Source of the DNA: CAZMXI01 sp964570205
GTDB lineage: Bacteria > Planctomycetota > Phycisphaerae > Tepidisphaerales > Tepidisphaeraceae
Reading direction: 5' to 3'
Length of the DNA: 15,979 nucleotides
Assembly (NCBI GenBank): GCA_964570205.1
Contig: CAZMXI010000117.1
Coordinates: forward strand, 1-15,979
Shown here: one piece after another, positions 1 to 7,103 of the stretch
Numbering within the stretch: the stretch's first letter is position 1
How the letters are laid out: each line of letters begins with the position of its first letter
Position numbers and translations under genes: made by a program
Notes under the pieces: model-generated
What the model was told of the DNA's origin: nothing
What the model saw: only the letters and a program-made list of their open reading frames with translations
The model's database searches: none

Positions 1-407
1 GCGAGCTGCTCAGCATCCTGCTGCGCTACCCCTGGCCCGGCAACGTCCGCGAGTTGGAGAACGCCATCGAGCGTGCTGTCGTACTCAGCGGCGGCGAGGA
101 CTTCACCGAAGATCTCCTCCCCCTCAGCGTCCGCATGTTCGCCGCACAGCGCCGCTCCAACCAGTCCAGCGACTCCATCGAAACCCTCTGCCGCCGCCTC
201 GCCGACCAGGCCATCGCCGACTACGAGCTGCGCGAGGGCGATATCTACCAGCTCCTGATCGACCAGGTCGAGCACGCCCTGATCGATCGCGCCCTGGCCA
301 AGTGCGGCAACGTGAAGACCAAGGCCGCCGATTTCCTCGGCATCAACCGCAATACGCTCAATAAGAAGGTCAAAGACCTCGGTATCGAATCCACCGACCA
401 GGTGTAA
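1..407 (+). CDS. Sigma-54-dependent NtrC-family transcriptional regulator, C-terminal part (partial)
   Basis: Open at the left edge; reading frame runs from base 3 to the TAA at 405-407, giving 134 visible residues. The first residues contain WPGNVRELENAIERAV, the sensor-II region at the end of the sigma-54-interacting AAA+ domain. The end is a Fis-type helix-turn-helix, with a VEHALIDRALAKCGN first helix and an AADFLGINRNTLNKKVKDLG recognition part, as in NtrC, ZraR and PilR. These proteins are ATP-driven enhancer-binding activators of sigma-54 RNA polymerase, usually with an N-terminal phosphoreceiver domain; that part lies outside the window, so the signal and the exact subfamily cannot be stated. 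No convincing -24/-12 sigma-54 promoter was seen in the intergenic gaps here, so its targets are probably elsewhere. Family assignment is firm; subfamily is open. Confidence 0.93.
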   Translation, partial: ELLSILLRYPWPGNVRELENAIERAVVLSGGEDFTEDLLPLSVRMFAAQRRSNQSSDSIETLCRRLADQAIADYELREGDIYQLLIDQVEHALIDRALAKCGNVKTKAADFLGINRNTLNKKVKDLGIESTDQV

Positions 408-535
408 CCGTCCCGGCCACCTCCCCCTCCGCCACCGGCAGGTGCCCGTGCAGTGTGAGCCGTGCTTGCCCACCGGTCGGTCCGTTCCGCACCCACCCGA
501 TCCCCACTCCAATTCGCAAAATCTCCAGATTCCTG

Positions 536-564
536 TTGACTAATACCTAACACAATCCTAATAT
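536..564 (+). promoter_or_regulatory. Sigma-70-type promoter for the E2-like gene
   Basis: TTGACT at 536-541, exactly 17 bases, then TAATAT at 559-564. Each hexamer is one base from the consensus and the surrounding stretch is AT-rich in an otherwise GC-rich intergenic region. Transcription should start near 571, leaving a leader of about 90 bases before the ATG at 659. The regulator upstream ends at 407, so the downstream gene is its own transcription unit. Confidence 0.8.
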
Positions 565-658
565 ATGCCTTGCTCGCCTGCTCTCTTGCAGGTCGGCGCC
601 GGGGGACCCGCGGTAGGTGCCCTCGCCAATCTCCCTTTCCACCCAACCGGGGAGCCCC

Positions 659-3271
659 ATGTCTCATCACGCTAGCCCTTCGCATCGGGAAACCTTCTGC
701 AGTCAGACCGAGATCGACATAAAGACTTTCGTTTCAGAACTTTCCGACTCATCCGTGTCCCAAAATGTCCCACAATGTCCCGAAGTACAGAATCACACGA
801 CCCTCGTTCCACCCATCAGTCCGCCATGCCAGCACTCGCCAATTCGCCCCATCACCCATGAAGAAGCCCTTGATGCCCCCGTACTGCAACCCGCATCGAT
901 TACACCCGCGCACAACTTCTTGCCGGCCGACGATATGCTGTATCATCGCCCCTCCATGACCCGGGACGACTCCAATACACCCGCCGGCGACTCCGATGCC
1001 GATGCGACCCGCCGGTTTTCGCGCCAGCAGCTCGTCCGCCTCGACGCCGAATGGCGGCGAATCCAGCGAGCCTTCGCCTATCACCCCTATGTCCGCATCG
1101 ACCCGACCGACGGCGATCCTCCGTGCTGCTTTCGTATCGATTACCGCATCCGCACTGTCATCCTCGACGAAGCCGGCCAGCTCGAATACGCCGACTCGTG
1201 CGCCGTCGAGTTGATGCTGCCCGCTGGCTTCCCGCACGAGATGCCCATCGCAAGGCCCTTGGCCGCCGTCTTCCACCCCAACTTCGCCGCCGACCTGGTC
1301 AACATCGACCGCTACTGGACCAGCACGATGTCTTCTCTGCTCGATGTCGTCATCGGCGTCGGCCTCATGCTCGCCTATCAGGATTTCGACTCGGCGGATG
1401 TGTGGAACGAGGCCGCCATGGCCTGGGCGTCGGCCAATCCCCGCGTCCTGCCCGTCGATCCCGATGCCTCCCTCCTCCCCGAGGCCGGTGGCGAGCCGCT
1501 TTCGCGCATCGCAAGGTTCGGTCCGCGCACGCTCGAACACCTTCGCACGCAGATCAAGCAGTTCGGCGATCACCTCATCTCCGCCGAATCCCCGGCCGCA
1601 CCAGACGACGTCGCCCGACAACTCACGAGCATCCAGCAAGGCCTGGCCCTTTTCCAGGCGGACGACATTCCCCCCGAGCTGCGCTCGGCCGCACAGGAAA
1701 TCCAGGCATGGGTCAGCCAGTTTCCCGCATCGCTGCCCACCTGGGAGTCAATTCGGCGCCAACGCGACCTGGCCGCCTCGGCCGCTTCGCTGACCCGTCA
1801 GATGAAGGACCTCCGCCAATCCATCGGCAACGAAATCGAGGCGGTCGATGCGCTGGCGGCGGGCGCCCCTTCCGGCGATTCGGCGGGCGCCATGCGGCAG
1901 ATTCCTTCCGCCGATATGCTCCAATTGCATGTGGAGCGGCTCGCCATGATCCTCGCCGGCGGGCGGAGACTGCTGGACAAGGCGGGCCCCCTGCTCGGCA
2001 CGATTGGCGGCCTGGCCCCGGTAACGCCCCCTCGGTCGAGCGGCGTGATGCAGGCTCGACTCGAAGCCGAATGCGCTCGCGCCTGGGACCGCGTGACGCA
2101 GGCGACGCCCATGATGCGCGAAGCGATCGACAAGTCCCGCGTGCGGCTCCGTCGCATTCGAGTCTATACGCACGGCCTTCAGCGGCTCGTCGAGTGGCGC
2201 GAGTACGCCGACCTCGTCGACCACAGCATCGACCTGGTGGATCGCATGATGCGATGGGGCTGCGCCGGCATCCAGGCCGTCACCATCCAGATCGGTCCGA
2301 ACCGATTTGGCCCTTACGAGCTGGAACAGCCTCTCTCCCTCGCCGGACGGGTGGTCTTCTTCAACAATCCCGCCTCTTCGATCCTTCAGATGGCGGATCT
2401 GGAAACCGGCCAGGTCATCGCCCACTCCGACACCGCCCATATCTCGCTGCCCGTCGGCGAGACCGCCGCGCAGCAACCCGACTACCCCATTCTCCTCCCG
2501 CCGGAAGGCCAGGACCAGCCCCCCGCCACCGCCGCTGGAGCCACTCACGTGGTGGTGCATTTCAACGGCAACTGCGAGGAATTAGCTCTGCAGATGGACT
2601 ACCTCGTTCGCGAGGGCGCTCGACTCGCCTCACGCCTGGTCACGGAGGTTCGCCGCCCCAAGGCTTGGTTCGGCGGACTCACCGATGACCTCTGGTCCGC
2701 CCATGCTCGCCGGCAACTCCAGCGGGAGCATGCCGAACGATCCGCCACATGGGAGGGCGCTCGCTATGACTTGGAACGCATTGGTCCGCTCAAGCAGCGC
2801 CTGGCAACGTTTCGCCTCCTGCAGCGATCGACCGCACTGGCCCAACGGCTCGCGACCGAAGAACATGCTGCGCAGCGGAACGAGCGGGAAGCCACCGGGC
2901 GCATCGCCCAGATTGTCGCCGCCAGCAACACCGATCTCGATACCGGTCGGCTGCTCATCCCGCAGAAGTTCGCACAGGACTACGCCCAGCAACTTCGCCG
3001 CCGCGATCAGGCCATGGCCGCTCTAGCCCGCGTCAACGCCCGCAGGGCGTCGCTTGCCGCCGAAATCCAGGCACGCGTTGAGAATGGCCAGCTTCTCGGC
3101 CAGGCGGTGGAGCCGGACCTTCACACCCTCGGGCTCGTCCCGCCGGCCTGGAACGCCATGCTCGATCAGGTTGGCGATGAGTCGATCATTGCCTGCCTTG
3201 CCGACCTCGAACAGGCGTTGAACCAGCGGCTTATCCCCGAATCCTGGCGTCAGGGACCCCGGCCAGGCTAA
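659..3271 (+). CDS. E2/UBC-fold-like protein lacking the catalytic Cys, with long helical C-terminal region
   Basis: 870 residues from ATG 659 (GGGGAG at 649-654); a GTG at 617 in the same frame would add 14 residues, and ATGs at 935 and 956 are later options. Residues 1-115 look disordered (Ser/Pro/His-rich). Residues about 120-265 follow the order of a ubiquitin-conjugating (E2) fold: an opening helix (LVRLDAEWRRIQRAF), beta strands, a strand-turn with P-x-GFP-x-x-x-P, then FHPN at 205-208, matching the E2 HPN motif. VNIDRYW follows, with W220 in the conserved Trp position, then a long helix ending in LAYQ and NEAAMAW. The residue at the catalytic-Cys position is Asn215, so thioester chemistry is not expected, as in eukaryotic UEV proteins. 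C156 and C157 lie elsewhere in the fold. Residues about 270-870 are mostly helical, with heptad-like Leu/Arg/Glu/Gln stretches and one beta-rich insert near 537-600. No signal peptide or membrane segment, so cytoplasmic. The fold call is by eye; the function is unknown. Confidence 0.62.
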   Translation: MSHHASPSHRETFCSQTEIDIKTFVSELSDSSVSQNVPQCPEVQNHTTLVPPISPPCQHSPIRPITHEEALDAPVLQPASITPAHNFLPADDMLYHRPSMTRDDSNTPAGDSDADATRRFSRQQLVRLDAEWRRIQRAFAYHPYVRIDPTDGDPPCCFRIDYRIRTVILDEAGQLEYADSCAVELMLPAGFPHEMPIARPLAAVFHPNFAADLVNIDRYWTSTMSSLLDVVIGVGLMLAYQDFDSADVWNEAAMAWASANPRVLPVDPDASLLPEAGGEPLSRIARFGPRTLEHLRTQIKQFGDHLISAESPAAPDDVARQLTSIQQGLALFQADDIPPELRSAAQEIQAWVSQFPASLPTWESIRRQRDLAASAASLTRQMKDLRQSIGNEIEAVDALAAGAPSGDSAGAMRQIPSADMLQLHVERLAMILAGGRRLLDKAGPLLGTIGGLAPVTPPRSSGVMQARLEAECARAWDRVTQATPMMREAIDKSRVRLRRIRVYTHGLQRLVEWREYADLVDHSIDLVDRMMRWGCAGIQAVTIQIGPNRFGPYELEQPLSLAGRVVFFNNPASSILQMADLETGQVIAHSDTAHISLPVGETAAQQPDYPILLPPEGQDQPPATAAGATHVVVHFNGNCEELALQMDYLVREGARLASRLVTEVRRPKAWFGGLTDDLWSAHARRQLQREHAERSATWEGARYDLERIGPLKQRLATFRLLQRSTALAQRLATEEHAAQRNEREATGRIAQIVAASNTDLDTGRLLIPQKFAQDYAQQLRRRDQAMAALARVNARRASLAAEIQARVENGQLLGQAVEPDLHTLGLVPPAWNAMLDQVGDESIIACLADLEQALNQRLIPESWRQGPRPG
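756..781. repeat. Three TGTCCC units at 10-bp spacing
   Basis: TGTCCC occurs at 756-761, 766-771 and 776-781, each separated by four mostly A bases, so the units sit on the same face of the helix, one turn apart. It lies inside the poorly conserved N-terminal coding part of the E2-like gene, about 185 bases after the promoter's likely start site. It could be a protein-binding array, a downstream operator, or a chance coding repeat (it encodes a low-complexity Ser/Gln/Asn/Val/Pro stretch). Confidence 0.5.
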
Positions 3272-3307
3272 CAAAGGGGCGGCGAACGTGTCTGACCAAT
3301 GAAGTGC

Positions 3308-3325
3308 CCTGCGAAAAATAGCAGG
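3308..3325 (+). terminator. Weak hairpin after the E2-like gene
   Basis: CCTGC (3308-3312) and GCAGG (3321-3325) can pair around an A-rich eight-base loop, 36 bases after the stop codon, followed by ATTTG. The stem is short and the T-tract poor, so it is only a possible terminator. Confidence 0.25.
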
Positions 3326-3355
3326 ATTTGCACGGCTTGCCCCCAGCCGGACCTG

Positions 3356-3361
3356 TATAAT
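3356..3361 (+). promoter_or_regulatory. Consensus -10 box upstream of the CsgG-like gene
   Basis: A perfect TATAAT at 3356-3361 sits 40 bases before the ATG at 3402. The -35 is poor: TTGCAC at 3328-3333 is 22 bases away, and CTTGCC at 3336-3341 only 14. The -10 call is good; the promoter as a whole is moderate and may rely on an activator or on the strong -10. Confidence 0.5.
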
Positions 3362-3401
3362 GGCTTGGGCGGGTACAGGGCCCAATGCGGAGGTCTCGAC
3401 C

Positions 3402-5195
3402 ATGAATCGGATCCTTTTGATCCTGTCGCTCTGCCTGGCCACCACGTCGATCCGAGCGGCCGAGCTGGCTCCCGCCCAAACCTTTGTCCAGCCCAAGATT
3501 CTGATCCTCCCCTTTGCGCTATTGGCAGAGAACGACAAACAGGCGTGGATCGGCCTGGCGATTCGCGAAAACCTCCAGGCCGAGTTAGGTCGCCTGCAGC
3601 TCGTGGAGGTCGTTGCGGCACCCCAGCCGGCGCCCGGTCAACAGCCTTTGCGCCTGGATGCTCTGGAAGCGCAGCCCGCGTTGGATATCGGCCGCGCCGC
3701 CCGGGCCGACATCGTCGTTTTCGGAACCTATCAACTGGTTGAACCTGAGATCCGTGTAACCGGCCAGGCCCTGGAAGCCGCCACCGGCAAAAACCTGGGC
3801 AGCCTGAAGGTCAATGGCGACACCCGTGATCTTCTCAAGCTGGAAGATGCGCTATCGCAGCACCTTGTGCAGGTGCTGGTTGACCGAGGGTGGATTCCCG
3901 TGCCGGACGGCCATGTTCCAGTGGCGCTGGCGGACCCCGCGCCGATCGTCGAACCAGCGCCGGTGGTCGAAGACTACAGCCGCTATGATCCGCCGCCGGT
4001 GTTGGATTACACCCCGCAGGTCTGGGTGGAAAGCTACTCGTACCGTTCGCCTTACTGGTATCCGTCCGTCGGCTGGGTTTACCCTGCGTGGGCTTACCCG
4101 CGAGTCTATACCTACGCCCCCTATTACTGCGAGCCGTTCATCTATCCAGGCTGGTCGTTCACGACGTCCTTCTCGTTCTGGTGGTCGCGTCACCATCATC
4201 ACGATTATGTGCGCCACCACCCGCGATCCGGCTACGCCCGAGACATCTACCGCGGCTATTACTACCGCAATTCACCTCTGCAACTGGCCGATGCGCGTGC
4301 CGATCGCCTCGCCCGATTTGACCTGCGACGGGGCACGTACTACAGCGATGACCGTGGATCGCGCTTCGCCGATCGCAGCAGTCGCGAAGTTGGCCGACTC
4401 GGGCCGCGACGCGATCTGTCGCCGGCGACGGTTCGCGTCACCGACACGTCAGTCCGACCAGCGGCCGCCAAGCGGATCATCGTGACTCCCGGCAGTTCCG
4501 ACGCCGTGAGAGAGATCGCTGCCCGACGGGAAGCCGATTCCCGCCGCACCGATACCATGCGGCGGGAGGCGACCACGCGTGCCCCGGGCATGGCGCGCGA
4601 GGCGCCGGCGGCGGCTGCACGCGCTGACGCCAGACAGGAGATCGATAATCGTCGGGAGGTCGAAACACCACAGGCCAGGACCGTCGATCAGGCGCGTCTG
4701 GCCGAAGCCAGACGCGAATCACCACAACGGCAGGCAAACGTGGAGGCTCAGCGCATCACCGACGCTCGGCGTAAGGCCGAGGCGGCCGCGCAATCGCAGC
4801 GAGAGGCGGACAGCAGGCGACAGGCGGCCGAAGCGGCCCGCGCGGCCGACGCTCAGCGTGATGCGGCCAACCGCGAGGCGCAACTCCGCCGTGCCGCCGA
4901 CGCGCGTCGAGAAACTGAAGCCAGGCGAGAGGCCGCACAACGGCAGGCGGCGCAGCAGCAAGCAGCAACTGCACAGCGCGAAGCCGCTCAGCGGGAAGTC
5001 CAGCGTCAGGCCGCGCAGCGTGACGCAGCCCAGCGCGATTCTGCCCGCCGCGAGGCCGAGTCACGTCGGCAGGCCGAATCGCGGTCCCGCGAGACGCCGG
5101 TGCGTCAGCGGGCCAGTGAAAACCGGTCGCCTGGCGGGCGATCACCCGCATATGAAGCCCCGTCCCGAGGTGGTTCATCCTCTCGGCGCCGTTGA
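3402..5195 (+). CDS. Exported protein with CsgG/TolB-N-like domain and long Arg/Ala/Glu/Gln-rich tail
   Basis: 597 residues from ATG 3402, chosen because GGAGG (3389-3393) lies 8 bases upstream and a signal peptide (MNRILLILSLCLATTSIRAA) begins there; an upstream ATG at 3360 lies inside the TATAAT box. Residues about 30-165 have the alternating strand/helix pattern of CsgG/FlgO/TolB-N-type domains (KILILPF; ENLQAELGRLQLVEVV; ADIVVFGTYQ; ATGKNLGSLKV). These domains are periplasmic and often work with outer-membrane assemblies. Residues about 190-290 are extremely rich in Tyr, Trp and Pro, with a His run (RHHHH). Residues about 370-570 are an Arg/Ala/Glu/Gln repeat of REAxRRQA type, probably a charged single helix or coiled coil, ending in an Arg-rich tail (SSSRRR). 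The tail is low complexity, so matches to it will be compositional. The stop overlaps the end of the convergent acyltransferase gene by 21 bp. Exact function unknown. Confidence 0.72.
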   Translation: MNRILLILSLCLATTSIRAAELAPAQTFVQPKILILPFALLAENDKQAWIGLAIRENLQAELGRLQLVEVVAAPQPAPGQQPLRLDALEAQPALDIGRAARADIVVFGTYQLVEPEIRVTGQALEAATGKNLGSLKVNGDTRDLLKLEDALSQHLVQVLVDRGWIPVPDGHVPVALADPAPIVEPAPVVEDYSRYDPPPVLDYTPQVWVESYSYRSPYWYPSVGWVYPAWAYPRVYTYAPYYCEPFIYPGWSFTTSFSFWWSRHHHHDYVRHHPRSGYARDIYRGYYYRNSPLQLADARADRLARFDLRRGTYYSDDRGSRFADRSSREVGRLGPRRDLSPATVRVTDTSVRPAAAKRIIVTPGSSDAVREIAARREADSRRTDTMRREATTRAPGMAREAPAAAARADARQEIDNRREVETPQARTVDQARLAEARRESPQRQANVEAQRITDARRKAEAAAQSQREADSRRQAAEAARAADAQRDAANREAQLRRAADARRETEARREAAQRQAAQQQAATAQREAAQREVQRQAAQRDAAQRDSARREAESRRQAESRSRETPVRQRASENRSPGGRSPAYEAPSRGGSSSRRR

Positions 5196-6404
5196 GCCTG
5201 TCGTCTCCGACCGGGCTGTCCTGTCGATTTCGAGCAGCGCCTTGATTGCGTGCTCGACCTTCCGCAGCAACTCATCGCCCTCGTTCGTGCGTTCGCGCGC
5301 CGGCGGCACCTGAATCGCATCGCCGACCTTCACCACCGCCGTCAGCGGCGGATGCGGCCGACACCGGTCCGTCAGGTCTTCCTCAAACCGCTCGACTGTC
5401 TCCAGGAGGCGCTCGGGCGTGGGCGACTCGCTGAGGTAATCGGGAGGATAGTTGGCAAGCTGCTGGGCCACGTAGATGTCCGCCAGTTGTGCCCAGCGGC
5501 GCTCCCGCTCTTCCTGCGATACTTCGTTTTGGATCAGCCCCGGCAGAATCGCCGCCCGCAGCCGCTTGACCCGCGCCACGACGTGTGCCTCTCGCTGGCC
5601 GTCAAGCCACTCGGACTCCAGCGGGCACAGCAGCCGGTCGATCAGCGCGTTCAGTCGATCATGCACCCGGCCTTCGCGTGGATGGCCGAAGTACTCGATC
5701 TCCTTAAGCGACAGCAGCGCAAGCCCGAGTTTGACGATGCGATGCTCCAGGCTCAGATGGCTCTGTCGGCGCCAGCTCAGCCGGGTCTCAATCTCATCCA
5801 GCACCGGCGTGACGGACGCCTCAAGGTCTCCGCCAAAACGGTAGCGGATGCCCACGGGGTGGATCACGACCTGGCCCGGCGGATTCTGTTTTGACCGTTT
5901 TCGGGCGGCAGTGCGTGCGATCAGGGATGTGCCCTCCAGCAGCGCATTAAGGCGATCGTTGGTGCGCGACGCAAGTCCCTCCGGGAAGAGCACGACCGGG
6001 CGTTCTGCGGTTTCCAGGGCCCCGATGGCCGTGTCGATCGCCTGGCGATCCATGCCCTCGCGGTAGATGCTGAAGGCCCCGCCGCCCCGGATGACCAGTC
6101 GCGACAGCCAGCCCTGGTTGAACAGGTGCCAGCTTGCCATCAGGAAGAACGGCGTGTTAGCGGCAATGGAAAGCGACGCCAGCACGAGCGGATCGGATTC
6201 GCGACAATGATTGGGCGTCAGCAGGATGCCATGCCCGGCCGCGATGCTCTGCGACAGCTTCTCATGTCCCAGAGTCTGCACGCGCGTGACCCCGTATCGA
6301 GAACGGTAGACGCGGGGCATGATGGCCCGCACGACGCGCGCCCAGATGCGCCCGTGGAAGGGAGGAAAAAAGCGATAGGGCCGGTCGATGACGACGTTCT
6401 GCAT
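5175..6404 (-). CDS. PlsC-like 1-acyl-glycerol-phosphate acyltransferase family protein, long form
   Basis: 409 residues, ATG at 6404 reading leftwards, stop at 5175. The acyltransferase motifs are present: motif I NHCRESD with catalytic His66 and Asp71 (H-x4-D), motif II around GAFSIYR (109-115), and motif III FPEG (140-143) followed by LASRTND. Such enzymes move an acyl chain to a glycerol-phosphate or related acceptor at the cytoplasmic membrane face in phospholipid synthesis. The family is usually 200-260 residues; here about 180 extra residues follow the catalytic part, largely helical and charged, with a Pro-rich stretch near 350-365. No clear transmembrane helix is visible. The ribosome-binding site is weak (GGGAA about 10 bases upstream). 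It could act on another acceptor; the lipid substrate cannot be told from sequence. Convergent with the CsgG-like gene, with overlapping 3' ends. Confidence 0.88.
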   Translation of the reverse strand: MQNVVIDRPYRFFPPFHGRIWARVVRAIMPRVYRSRYGVTRVQTLGHEKLSQSIAAGHGILLTPNHCRESDPLVLASLSIAANTPFFLMASWHLFNQGWLSRLVIRGGGAFSIYREGMDRQAIDTAIGALETAERPVVLFPEGLASRTNDRLNALLEGTSLIARTAARKRSKQNPPGQVVIHPVGIRYRFGGDLEASVTPVLDEIETRLSWRRQSHLSLEHRIVKLGLALLSLKEIEYFGHPREGRVHDRLNALIDRLLCPLESEWLDGQREAHVVARVKRLRAAILPGLIQNEVSQEERERRWAQLADIYVAQQLANYPPDYLSESPTPERLLETVERFEEDLTDRCRPHPPLTAVVKVGDAIQVPPARERTNEGDELLRKVEHAIKALLEIDRTARSETTGSTAPRG

Positions 6405-6467
6405 AGCGATTCGGTTCCCGCAGCGCCCGCCGTCGCACCCATCCCGACGAGCGGATCGCCAGCAGGG

Positions 6468-6495
6468 AAAGTACGGATTGACGCTTCAAATGCAA
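6468..6495 (-). promoter_or_regulatory. Possible weak promoter for the acyltransferase gene
   Basis: On the minus strand TTGCAT (6490-6495), 16 bases, then TACTTT (6468-6473). Each hexamer has only three consensus matches. It lies about 65 bases before the ATG at 6404, downstream of the rpsI palindrome. Low confidence; kept because the gene appears to need its own promoter. Confidence 0.25.
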
Positions 6496-6543
6496 CAGTT
6501 CGTCGCCCTGCATGGCAATGGGCGAAAGGATGCCACAGGGAGC

Positions 6544-6581
6544 TTCTCTGGAAACGGAGAAAGCTCGGCCGGGCCGAGCTT
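6544..6581 (-). terminator. Palindrome pair after rpsI, probable terminator
   Basis: A perfect inverted repeat, AAGCTCGGCC at 6561-6570, one central base, GGCCGAGCTT at 6572-6581, begins 30 bases after the rpsI stop on the minus strand. It is followed in transcription order by TCTCCGTTTC, which is only mildly T-rich. A second short stem (TTCTC/GAGAA around TGGAAACG, about 6544-6560) abuts it. Together they probably end the rplM-rpsI transcript and separate it from the acyltransferase gene. The T-tract is not classic. Confidence 0.6.
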
Positions 6582-6610
6582 CCTCTTGATGGCAAAATGC
6601 TGCGCCGATC

Positions 6611-7060
6611 TTATCGCTTCGAGAACTGGAACCGCCGGCGAGCGCCGCGCTGGCCGTACTTCTTGCGTTCCTTCATGCGGCTGTCACGCGTCAGGTAACC
6701 GGCGTTGCGCAGGGCGCCTTCGAGTGTCGGGTCGTATTGCATCAAGGCGCGGGCAATGCCGAGGATGACCGCGCCGGTCTGGCCGGTCGGGCCGCCGCCG
6801 GACGTATTGGCCCAGATATCGAGCTTGCCGCCGGTGCTGGTCACTTCCAGCGGGCCGAAGATCGCCTTGCGGTCTCGCTCACCGGTGAAGAAATCGTTCA
6901 GCTCTCGGCCGTTGATGCTGATCTTGCCTGAGCCCGGGGCGATGCGCACGCGCGCCACCGCCGTCTTGCGACGGCCGGTGCCCCAAATGAAGCTCGGCTT
7001 CGACCCCGGGGTGGCTGCCGCCGGGAGTTCCATCGTGTTGACTGCTGCTTCTTCTGCCAT
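6611..7060 (-). CDS. rpsI: 30S ribosomal protein S9
   Basis: 149 residues, ATG at 7060 on the minus strand. The S9 signatures are clear: GTGRRKTAVARVRI near residues 27-40, GKISINGR, the GGGPTGQTGAVILGIARAL segment, LTRDSRMKERKKYG, and the canonical basic end ARRRFQFSKR, whose last Lys-Arg reaches the P-site tRNA in the ribosome. About 20 extra Ala/Glu-rich residues precede the conserved core, so it is a little longer than the usual 130. An internal ATG at codon 10 is an alternative start. The upstream gene is rplM, 43 bases away, the conserved bacterial pair encoding L13 and S9, surely co-transcribed. Assembly role: the S9 tail contacts the anticodon region of P-site tRNA in the small subunit. 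Confidence 0.98.
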   Translation of the reverse strand: MAEEAAVNTMELPAAATPGSKPSFIWGTGRRKTAVARVRIAPGSGKISINGRELNDFFTGERDRKAIFGPLEVTSTGGKLDIWANTSGGGPTGQTGAVILGIARALMQYDPTLEGALRNAGYLTRDSRMKERKKYGQRGARRRFQFSKR

Positions 7061-7103
7061 GGAGTAGGTTTCCTACAGTGAACGTGCGTAACTGCCGTCC
7101 GCG

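Noticed and set aside
1051..2688. A 545-codon open frame on the plus strand overlapping the E2-like gene
   Set aside because: Its product is Arg/Pro/His-rich with no domain sense, typical of a shadow frame in GC-rich DNA; the overlapping frame holds a coherent E2-like domain.
3328..3341. Possible sigma-54 promoter (TTGCACG then TTGC) before the CsgG-like gene
   Set aside because: The gap between the two elements is two bases, not the required four, and the TATAAT just downstream is a better explanation.
4510..5110. Possible DNA tandem repeat in the Arg/Ala/Glu/Gln tail
   Set aside because: The repetition is at the amino-acid level; nucleotide units differ in sequence and spacing, so it is not a clean tandem array and no CRISPR-like spacing exists.
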